From an uncultured Chitinophagaceae bacterium (GTDB taxonomy: Bacteria; Bacteroidota; Bacteroidia; Chitinophagales; Chitinophagaceae): a stretch of DNA of 9,656 nucleotides. The stretch spans positions 1-9,656 of the forward strand of contig CAMPGG010000116.1 in assembly GCA_946885335.1 (NCBI GenBank), given 5' to 3'. Position numbers and translations under genes: made by a program. The notes beneath the pieces were generated by a model. The model was given only the letters and a program-made list of their open reading frames with translations. It searched no databases and was not told where the DNA came from. Shown here piece by piece: positions 1-6,742 of the stretch; the first letter of the stretch is position 1; each line of letters opens with the position of its first letter.

Positions 1-165
1 AAAGTAAAAGCCTTTCTTTGGGATTCATAGCATCAAAGATCGGATTTCATTTTTTTGGTTGAAGGAATAATATTGACTGGCAATTTGCCTCTCTAAAAAC
101 ATGAACGTAAAATTTTTATTTTTTTTCTTTTTGCGCTTCCATGTGAGCTGCTCTTAATTGTTTTT
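1..165. other. Left-end non-coding stretch with no firm gene
   Basis: This is the stretch downstream of the lipoprotein gene. On the minus strand it holds a 25-codon ORF (102 to 25) whose TGA overlaps an ATG at 28-26, from which a frame reading MNPKERLLL runs off the window edge. That ATG could be the start of the next gene, but nine residues are too few to judge. The 145-153 palindrome has a one-base centre, so it cannot form a normal terminator stem. No promoter, RNA or terminator can be supported here. Confidence 0.3.
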
Positions 166-1053
166 CTACGGCATTATTTTCTCAATGAGCATCGTTTTGC
201 CATTTACAAGCACCTTATACATGTTGCCCAGCTGAATATTTTTATCTTCAACGGGCTCAGCCAGTTCAATTTCAATTTTTGAATACTTAGGTACTACGTT
301 CATTTCTGTAATGGTATAAAATATTGAAGGATTATATGCATGTACGAAACTGTTCTCTTCTTTTTTATATCCCATGGCTAGCAATGCAGATTCCGTTTCA
401 GCATACTCTTGTTTAGTAATTTGCACATGCAATGATTTAATTTTCTTAAACAATTTGGATTGCGTATGCTGATCCCAGGAATTCATAAATTCCTTCATCG
501 ATAAACCATTGGTGATTACTGAATCATTAAATCCCCAGTTTTTATAAGCCTGCGTAGAATAAGATGTAAGAATGGGTGTAAAATTTGGTTGAACCGGTTT
601 GGAAGAATCTTTTTTTCTATAAGGCATGATTTCACCTAATTCAAAGTCACCTCCCTTGAAAGTATGGTAGTTTAAAGAATCTTGATAGTATTGTTTCCAG
701 GCTAATAATAAAGAATCTTCTTTTCCAGGTCGTCTTGTCTGGAAAATCATCACACCACTCCCGGCTTTATTCGCCCAATATTCTTTTGCCAGGCTGATAT
801 GTAAAAATGCTTCCTGGCCTGTTAAATAGATATCATAACTGGGTTTTGAATACATTGTTGTATCCTGGAAAAGTGATGAAAATTCTTGTCTAAAAAAACT
901 ATCCTGCAATACCGAATGAAAAGCGGCGGAATCCAGAACCAGGTCTACATGGCCAAGATCAGAAACAGGAGCTTTTAATTTACTTCCGGTATCATTACAG
1001 GACATGATGGCTAACATGGGTGCCAGAAAAGTTGTAAATAGTTTTTGCATCAT
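166..1053 (-). CDS. Putative lipoprotein of uncertain family (possibly DUF5829-like)
   Basis: This is a 295-residue protein of unknown function, predicted to be lipid-anchored. The N-terminus has a short hydrophobic segment followed by a lipobox-like IMSC with the cysteine at residue 19, the pattern cut by signal peptidase II. Two adjacent ATG codons (1053 and 1050) are both possible starts; the choice changes the leader by one residue. The mature part begins with a polar linker and then a segment, HVDLVLDSAAFHSVLQDSFF (about 35-54), that recalls the opening of DUF5829 or glyoxalase-fold proteins of Bacteroidota. This is recognition from memory and tentative. The remainder is mixed alpha/beta, rich in Lys, Tyr and Ser, without an active-site motif I can name. 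It is the last complete gene of the co-directional run, 49 bases after the metallopeptidase-like gene. Being a real gene is nearly certain; the family is not. Confidence 0.85.
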   Translation of the reverse strand: MMQKLFTTFLAPMLAIMSCNDTGSKLKAPVSDLGHVDLVLDSAAFHSVLQDSFFRQEFSSLFQDTTMYSKPSYDIYLTGQEAFLHISLAKEYWANKAGSGVMIFQTRRPGKEDSLLLAWKQYYQDSLNYHTFKGGDFELGEIMPYRKKDSSKPVQPNFTPILTSYSTQAYKNWGFNDSVITNGLSMKEFMNSWDQHTQSKLFKKIKSLHVQITKQEYAETESALLAMGYKKEENSFVHAYNPSIFYTITEMNVVPKYSKIEIELAEPVEDKNIQLGNMYKVLVNGKTMLIEKIMP

Positions 1054-1102
1054 ACATAAACATTTAAATATTTTTAAAATACAAACACATGTTCCTTAAT
1101 CC

Positions 1103-1816
1103 TCATCTTAACACATCTTCCCTTTCCAAATATTTTTTGACGAATTCATCAAATCCAGGCAGGGATTTGTCTTCATAAATTTTTACTAACTGAGCAAATT
1201 GGAAGTAGCCATATTTGGAAGGATCGGCACCCAGTTCCGCATAATGCTCATTAAAATAATTTTCGGGATCTTCCCCTTCGGGTACGGGGTCTGGCAACTT
1301 GCCAACGATCTGTTTAGCATAATTGTAACATTGTTCAAGCTCTGTAATCCGGTTCATTTTACGCCAATAAAGTATGGCTACCACATTGGCGAAATATTCT
1401 CCTTCATATAAATTAAACTTATTGCGCTTTGCAAAATTCTGAAGTGCATGCCCTAATTCATGTGGTAAATAAAACCCATTGAAAAACAAACCAAATAATT
1501 CCAGGCCCTGCACGGAATCCCCGGCCAACCGGTAAAAAAAATCCTTTTGAGCGGGCATCACCTGCTCCCATAAGGGAAGATTTACCACATTTGATTTGGG
1601 TGAATAAAAAATAAGAAAAGGCCGTGTGTTCATGATAGACCTTGGCTGGTTGGCCATAACGAATTCAATTGCATTTACCCTGGAAGTAAAATCAGATACA
1701 ATAATGTTTGCATCTTCCACCAGTTTTACTGAATCGATATAAGGCTTAAAAAAGTCCTGCTGCCCGATTGCATTGACTGAAGCTGCCAGCCAAAAAATGA
1801 TAATAAATTTTTTCAT
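1103..1816 (-). CDS. Exported HExxH zinc-peptidase-like protein
   Basis: This is a 237-residue protein with a signal peptide: basic MKK, a hydrophobic core, and likely cleavage near VNA/IG or AIG/QQ at about residues 16-18. The key motif is HELGH at 119-123, the zinc-binding and catalytic HExxH of many metallopeptidases. It is followed by EYFAN at 140-144, which fits the ExxAN pattern that supplies the third zinc ligand in gluzincin-type families; Glu140 lies 16 residues after His123. I infer a periplasmic or secreted zinc-dependent enzyme, possibly a peptidase, but I cannot assign a named family or substrate, and the protein is small for a secreted peptidase with a propeptide. The start ATG at 1816 directly precedes the signal peptide. 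The gene follows the esterase gene after 147 bases, the widest gap between complete genes here, so it might have its own promoter, although none is obvious. Confidence 0.85.
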   Translation of the reverse strand: MKKFIIIFWLAASVNAIGQQDFFKPYIDSVKLVEDANIIVSDFTSRVNAIEFVMANQPRSIMNTRPFLIFYSPKSNVVNLPLWEQVMPAQKDFFYRLAGDSVQGLELFGLFFNGFYLPHELGHALQNFAKRNKFNLYEGEYFANVVAILYWRKMNRITELEQCYNYAKQIVGKLPDPVPEGEDPENYFNEHYAELGADPSKYGYFQFAQLVKIYEDKSLPGFDEFVKKYLEREDVLR

Positions 1817-1963
1817 TGATGTATGTTTTTATCTTATTGAATCGGTAAAATAAAAAAAGAGCTTTATCACTAATTGTTCTTTTCCAATGCTTTCAAAATT
1901 CCATTGATAGCGATGCATGAAAAGAATTAATTTTTGAGTGCAGTTGCTTTTTTCATCTTGTTA

Positions 1964-3055
1964 TTAATTTCCTGTGAGTAATGGTTGATGGTGAAGATAT
2001 TTTTGAAAAAAGGGAAATACTTCTGTAAAAATCCTTCCCTCATAACCATCCAGCATGTTCACATGATCGCCGATATATTCTTCCGCAAAATGTTTGATTC
2101 CGAGTGCTTCAAGTTTCTTGCTCAATTCCATATTGGTGCGGGGAATATGTTTAAAATCTTCATTGCGGCCCCAATCAATTTTCAGTGCTGTTAAACTTTT
2201 TAATGCAGGTATATGATCATCTATCATATTGATTGGAAAATTGTCTTCCCATTTTTTTAGTACTACTTCATCTACAATCATTTTACCATCAACATATTTT
2301 ATGGGCTGATCTGCCTGTAACAAAGGTTCATTTACATTGGGCGAATACATCCTGGCCATACTTGCATAGATCATTTCAAAAAATGGAAATTTTTCAAAAT
2401 CAAAATAAGGCACCGCAGTTCGTAATGAATCCATATTCTTTTGTTCCGATACTTTTTTAAATGCTGGATGTCCCAGCCGAAATTCTTCGGAGAAATGCAA
2501 GGCTCCCGGGCTCATGGCATAGACTGCACTGAATTGCTCGGCAAACATCATTGCCATTTTTAATGCACCATTCCCTCCCATAGAATGCCCGGCTAACCCG
2601 CGACTATTTCTATGAGGAATAGTCCGGTAATGCTTGTCCATATATTCTACAACATCTTTCCCAATAAAATCTGCCCAGTTTCCTGCAACAGAGGAATTAG
2701 TATAAAAACTGCCATAGTATTTTGTCATGCTGTTAGGAAGCACCAGGATAGCAGGCTGAAGATAGCCTGCTTTAATGGCAGAATCCATCAGGTTTCTGAA
2801 TCCTATCCACTCCATCATCTCATTGTCTTGCACAGCAAAGCCATGTAAAAAATAGATGACCGGGTATCGATCTTTAGAATTGGCATAACCGGGTGGCAGG
2901 TAGATGGACAGACTACGGTTAGCATCTTCACCACCTTTATTATTTTGAATGGAAGGAGCAAGAAATTTTATGTATTCCACTTTGCTTGTATCCTGTCCAA
3001 AATTTTTTAATGAGATAAACAAAGTGAGCAGAAGAATGATTTGTTTCTTTATCAT
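1964..3055 (-). CDS. Exported esterase-D-type alpha/beta hydrolase
   Basis: This is a 363-residue serine hydrolase of the esterase D / putative esterase superfamily (PF00756), which includes feruloyl esterases, enterochelin esterases and S-formylglutathione hydrolases. A signal peptide covers about residues 1-20, ending FG/QD. SIYLPPGYANS and YPVIYFLHGF (His71-Gly72, oxyanion region) are typical of the family. The nucleophile elbow is GHSMGG with Ser158, and the charge-relay histidine is probably His331 in GDHVNML. The acid is probably Asp300 or Asp294 in the IDWGRNED stretch. Between the strand ending YAMSPG (about 184) and the acid strand (about 290) lies a segment of roughly 105 residues rich in Phe, Met and Tyr that may form a lid. 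The substrate is unknown; esters of carbohydrates or small acyl groups are typical. It lies 69 bases after the PIG-L gene. Confidence 0.92.
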   Translation of the reverse strand: MIKKQIILLLTLFISLKNFGQDTSKVEYIKFLAPSIQNNKGGEDANRSLSIYLPPGYANSKDRYPVIYFLHGFAVQDNEMMEWIGFRNLMDSAIKAGYLQPAILVLPNSMTKYYGSFYTNSSVAGNWADFIGKDVVEYMDKHYRTIPHRNSRGLAGHSMGGNGALKMAMMFAEQFSAVYAMSPGALHFSEEFRLGHPAFKKVSEQKNMDSLRTAVPYFDFEKFPFFEMIYASMARMYSPNVNEPLLQADQPIKYVDGKMIVDEVVLKKWEDNFPINMIDDHIPALKSLTALKIDWGRNEDFKHIPRTNMELSKKLEALGIKHFAEEYIGDHVNMLDGYEGRIFTEVFPFFQKYLHHQPLLTGN

Positions 3056-3124
3056 ATATGTTTTTGATTTTGGCAGTGTAACCCGGTGTCTTAATAATTT
3101 TTATTTTTTTTGCATGGCAGGTTT

Positions 3125-3907
3125 TTAAAACCCTTCCTGCATTCCGTGTTTCACTACAAACCTTCTGAAATAAATTGTATGATTTTTATCATTCAATTTC
3201 TTTTCACGATCCTGAACCAGTTCATCAGGCGTAAATTGTGTAACATAACATGGCATTATTTCCAATGCTTTATCTTCCTCCTGTTGCGAATAATTAATTT
3301 TTACATTGAAGTATTTTTCATTCACATAGCCAAGGTTAAAAATATCTCCCTGCTCTTTTGACCATGCCAAATAATATAAAGGGTACTTTTCCACCCAACC
3401 TTCACGCAATAACAATTCCGTAACGGCGGCTCCTGTAACGATATGCTCTGAATGATGAGTGTCACCATCAGGGCCGAATGTGATAATGAAATCGGGATTA
3501 ATGCGTGGTATTATTGTCTTAAGGGTATCCAACAATTTCTTATGCTCTCCAAAATATTTTCCTACGCCAATCCTTGTATCCAACCTGTCGATACCAAGAA
3601 AAACAGGTTCTTCAATGCCCATAATCTTACATGCACACCTGGTCTCCTCTTTTCTCAGGTTGCCCAATGAATCACCGGCAGGAATTTTTGTAACTCTTGT
3701 TCCATCTTTTCCATTTGTGGCAATAATGAGATGCACCTTGTAACCAAGCTTTGCATATTTGATTAATACTTCTCCAATGGCAGATTCATCATCCGGATGT
3801 GGAAAAATGGCCAGCATGGTTTTTTGATTTTGCTGAATTTTACCTGACTGCGCATAAATCATTGTTCCAAAAAATAATAAGCAAGTAGCAAGTGTAATTT
3901 TAAACAT
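3125..3907 (-). CDS. Exported PIG-L/LmbE-family deacetylase
   Basis: This is a 260-residue member of the PIG-L (LmbE-like, PF02585) family, zinc-dependent enzymes that remove N-acetyl groups, usually from N-acetylglucosamine-containing molecules. The diagnostic PHPDDE is at 36-41: by analogy with MshB, His37 and Asp40 bind zinc and Asp39 is the general base. The second signature, HHSEH at 151-155, supplies the third zinc ligand His155, with His152 as a likely catalytic partner. The conserved middle motifs ATNGKDGTR (63-71) and LRKEETRCACKIMGI (84-98) are also present. A signal peptide (about 1-19, cut near IYA/QS) puts the enzyme outside the cytoplasm, unlike MshB or the bacillithiol enzymes. 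The substrate is therefore more likely an envelope or imported amino sugar than a thiol precursor (inference). It starts 44 bases after the DUF418 gene, so co-transcription is plausible. Confidence 0.93.
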   Translation of the reverse strand: MFKITLATCLLFFGTMIYAQSGKIQQNQKTMLAIFPHPDDESAIGEVLIKYAKLGYKVHLIIATNGKDGTRVTKIPAGDSLGNLRKEETRCACKIMGIEEPVFLGIDRLDTRIGVGKYFGEHKKLLDTLKTIIPRINPDFIITFGPDGDTHHSEHIVTGAAVTELLLREGWVEKYPLYYLAWSKEQGDIFNLGYVNEKYFNVKINYSQQEEDKALEIMPCYVTQFTPDELVQDREKKLNDKNHTIYFRRFVVKHGMQEGF

Positions 3908-3951
3908 GGTTAATTCTTATTGCAGGTTAAGCTATTAAACAATTTATTTTT

Positions 3952-5214
3952 TCAAACTGGTACACCCGTATGCCCAGGCCTGGATATGATCGGCAATCTT
4001 TTTCCATAGGTCAGTTGCCGCCAAACCCATTCCAACGGGCCAAATTGAAAATATTTAAACCACCAGTTACTGAAAATAAGTTGGAGTATATAAACGGCCA
4101 GTGCAATTGACATCACATTCACCAATCCTATGGTTGCTCCCCATCCGAGGCCCACACCATAGAAAATGTAAATTCCGAATATCGTTTGCATAATGTAGTT
4201 AGTCAACGCCATTCTGCCCACCGGTGCAAAAATCAATAACCTTTTTTGCCAGGATGGTTTTAGAAAAAACAGGCAGATAGTAGTTGTATAAAACAAACTT
4301 AAAGGAATAACACTCAATGCATAAAATAAAGTATCCAGTAATCCTGCTGCATGGGGGATACGATAAGAATCATATTGCAGGTATGCATGAACGATAGTAG
4401 CAGGTAAACCTATCAGCAATGAAGTTTTCTGAATTTTCTTAAACAACAGTTTATTTTCTTCCAGCTTTATATACATTAATTTTCTGCCTGCATATAATCC
4501 CAGTAAAAACATGGCAAAAACTTTGGGAAGCCTGTTTGTTCCCAGCAACATTTCCCAGCGAAAGAAAAAACCACTTTTATTCCACTCCATTATATCACCA
4601 AAAGATTTGTGCTGAACCAACCAATTGGTATAATTATTTTCGGTGATCCCGCTATTTTCTGAAACGGAAAATGCCATTTGCCTGAAAAATATTGCCAGGT
4701 CCCAACGACCGTTTGAGATTACTCGTACCAGGTCAAACAACAATGGAGAAACAATTAAAACCCCAGATAAAATAAGCAAAGTCCTGTCTTTCATATTTCT
4801 AAAAAGCGGAAGAAACAATCCCAATAAGGCATACAATAAAAGAATATCTCCCTCCCATAAAATCAGCGCATGTGCAAGCCCGATCAACAAAAGAATAATG
4901 ATCCGGCGGTAAAAAACCGTTAAATGATGCTTGCCGGATTTTTTTATTTTTTGAAGAATAATGGTGAACCCTATTCCGAATAGTAATGAAAACAAAGAAT
5001 AAAATTTTCCATCAATAAACGCAGCCTGGAAATATTTTAATGCGGTATCAATGTTGGCTGTTGGCATTGCTGCCTGCGTTTGAGGTGTTTGAAAAACATA
5101 CATCGCAAAAAACGGATAATTCGCCAGGCAAATTCCCAACAACGCAATACCCCGGAGTACATCCAAAATATTAGCCCTATCCTGTTGAACTATGGGTGAA
5201 ATATTATTTTGCAT
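3952..5214 (-). CDS. DUF418 polytopic inner-membrane protein (YeiB-like)
   Basis: This is a 420-residue integral membrane protein of the DUF418 family (PF04235), which includes E. coli YeiB; the biochemical role is unknown. The N-terminal signature DVLRGIALLGI (18-28) follows a short cytoplasmic tail and opens the first membrane helix. Further hydrophobic segments fall near 70-90, 103-120, 123-137, 146-163, 231-245, 264-280, 293-317, 325-355 and 360-382, giving roughly eight to ten helices. The C-terminal DUF418 hallmarks are GRMALTNYIMQT (333-344) and FGPLEWVWRQLTYGK (391-405). The family is distantly related to membrane acyltransferases of the heparan-alpha-glucosaminide acetyltransferase type, so acyl transfer or transport is possible but unproven. 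The ATG at 5214 directly precedes the tail with no Shine-Dalgarno motif. It sits 58 bases after the serine hydrolase gene and just before the deacetylase gene. Confidence 0.93.
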   Translation of the reverse strand: MQNNISPIVQQDRANILDVLRGIALLGICLANYPFFAMYVFQTPQTQAAMPTANIDTALKYFQAAFIDGKFYSLFSLLFGIGFTIILQKIKKSGKHHLTVFYRRIIILLLIGLAHALILWEGDILLLYALLGLFLPLFRNMKDRTLLILSGVLIVSPLLFDLVRVISNGRWDLAIFFRQMAFSVSENSGITENNYTNWLVQHKSFGDIMEWNKSGFFFRWEMLLGTNRLPKVFAMFLLGLYAGRKLMYIKLEENKLLFKKIQKTSLLIGLPATIVHAYLQYDSYRIPHAAGLLDTLFYALSVIPLSLFYTTTICLFFLKPSWQKRLLIFAPVGRMALTNYIMQTIFGIYIFYGVGLGWGATIGLVNVMSIALAVYILQLIFSNWWFKYFQFGPLEWVWRQLTYGKRLPIISRPGHTGVPV

Positions 5215-5272
5215 GATTAGTTTTGGTTTTGGTTAGAAGCCTCAATAAACATTTACTTATTTTAGAAATTGC

Positions 5273-6652
5273 CTATTTAATTTTAATCGCTTCTATCGCC
5301 GGTCCTTCCCTGAGTATTAATAAAGAACCCACCTTACCATTACCATCTTTTACAAACCGTGTTTTATAATCCCTGTCTTTCCGAAAAAATAATTCATTTG
5401 TTTCAGCAAACAACTGGTGTTTATCCTGTCCTGCCCCATTGGCAAACAGTTTTCCATTTTCAACAAATACATGCAGAGTATCCTTGCCTGAAAATGAATA
5501 TTCGCCTGCGTACTGATTTAAAGTTTTTATATCCATTGGAATTTCAACAAGAGGTTTTTCAACAATGCCATATAAAATATTCCGAATGGCTTTGATGCTT
5601 CCATTTGCTTGACCCGCATTCGCTAACAAAATAATAGTTTTATTATCCCGGGGATGACGTTCCATCCACGTAACATAACCGGGCCATCCACCTCCGTGAT
5701 AATAGTAGCGACCAAATTCATTTGAATTAATTAATAGCCAACCAAAGCCATAATTAAATGTCTTTCCATTATTAAGTTTTACATCGGCAAATGCTTCCTG
5801 CAGCATTTCTTTGTTTACCAATTTATCCGTGTACAAGGCCTGGTCCCATTTCAACAAATCGCCGGTTGTACTGTTTACCACACCATCGCCATAAATTCCA
5901 TCAAGAGAATAAACCATCGCTGCGGTAGCAGGAAGACTATCGCTCATTACAAATCTGCCGGTGGAATCTTTTACATATCCATAGGCATAATTTTCTATTA
6001 CTGATTTCTCATATCGCTTTCTATAGACTCTTGTACGATGCATACCCAAAGGCTGAAAAATATTTGCCTGTAGAAATTCATTAAAACTTACACCAGAAAC
6101 TTTTTCAATAACAGATGCCAGCAATGCATAACCTGTATTGCTGTATTCCCATTTTTCGCCCGGTGTAAAAAGAACACTTGGTTTCTTTTCTGCAAGCATG
6201 GCAATCATATCATCATTGGTCATTATTTTAGTTTTATCCCAATATTGATCGGCCATATCCATATAATCAGGCAAGCCAGAAGTATGATTTAATAATTGTC
6301 TTATAGTTATTTTAATGTAAGGCAATTGCGGAAAAAATTTACGAAGACTGTCTTCATAATCCAGTTTACCTTGTTTTTTTAAAAGCATGATACCCATTGC
6401 AGTAAATTGCTTGGAGACAGAACCTAATTCAAAAATTGTTTCGCTGTTGAGGTCAAGGTTTTGTTCCCTGAATGCTTTTCCATAACTTTTTTGAAAAACT
6501 GGCTTTCCATTTTCGGCTATAAGTACGTTTCCTGAAAATTTTTCCTCTTTATGCAAACTTGAGAACAGGCTGTCAAACTGAATTGATCTGTCTTGCGCAA
6601 TACAAATGGCTGCGGATAAAAATATGGAACAAAGAAGTGTAACTGATTTCAT
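5273..6652 (-). CDS. Exported class C beta-lactamase-fold serine hydrolase
   Basis: This is a 459-residue serine hydrolase of the beta-lactamase/transpeptidase-like family PF00144 (class C beta-lactamases, esterases EstB, D-aminopeptidases, penicillin-binding proteins). A signal peptide of about 19 residues ends CIA/QD. The active-site motifs are complete: SVSK with nucleophile Ser78 and Lys81, YSN at 170-172, and HGG at 319-321 in the position of the KTG box. Family landmarks LLNHTSGLPDY (120-130) and PGEKWEYSNTGY (164-175) are also present. After the catalytic domain (about 25-365), a beta-rich tail of about 90 residues beginning YAGEYSF (381) resembles the DUF3471/lipocalin-like tail common in this family. 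Such proteins are usually peptidases or esterases; true beta-lactam resistance is unlikely to be the main role. It is a close neighbour and paralogue of the upstream fusion protein's N-terminal domain, 90 bases away. Confidence 0.93.
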   Translation of the reverse strand: MKSVTLLCSIFLSAAICIAQDRSIQFDSLFSSLHKEEKFSGNVLIAENGKPVFQKSYGKAFREQNLDLNSETIFELGSVSKQFTAMGIMLLKKQGKLDYEDSLRKFFPQLPYIKITIRQLLNHTSGLPDYMDMADQYWDKTKIMTNDDMIAMLAEKKPSVLFTPGEKWEYSNTGYALLASVIEKVSGVSFNEFLQANIFQPLGMHRTRVYRKRYEKSVIENYAYGYVKDSTGRFVMSDSLPATAAMVYSLDGIYGDGVVNSTTGDLLKWDQALYTDKLVNKEMLQEAFADVKLNNGKTFNYGFGWLLINSNEFGRYYYHGGGWPGYVTWMERHPRDNKTIILLANAGQANGSIKAIRNILYGIVEKPLVEIPMDIKTLNQYAGEYSFSGKDTLHVFVENGKLFANGAGQDKHQLFAETNELFFRKDRDYKTRFVKDGNGKVGSLLILREGPAIEAIKIK

Positions 6653-6742
6653 TTATGATCTTTATTAACCTGGGAAATATTTATTTGACCAGCTATGTAC
6701 TATTTCAATTTTTTAAATTTTAATGCCTGAAATAATACTTAC

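Noticed and set aside
145..153. Palindrome GAGCTGCTC downstream of the lipoprotein gene as a terminator stem
   Set aside because: Only four pairs around a single central base and no T-tract on the minus strand, so it cannot form a usual intrinsic terminator.
1082..1089. TGTGTTTG on the minus strand as a Bacteroidota -7 promoter element (TAnnTTTG)
   Set aside because: One mismatch in the TA pair, and no TTTG-like -33 element at the right spacing; the nearest TTTG is about 37 bases upstream.
1199..1411. Plus-strand ORFs of 69 to 94 codons inside the genes (for example 1199-1411, 1985-2194, 3110-3361, 3459-3743, 5359-5595)
   Set aside because: They lie opposite genes with clear family motifs, lack any recognisable domain and are antisense shadows of real coding frames.
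1829..1918. 29-codon minus-strand ORF in the gap between the esterase and the HExxH gene
   Set aside because: It has a plausible ATG and stop but no signal peptide, no recognisable motif and no ribosome-binding evidence; an ORF this short arises readily by chance.
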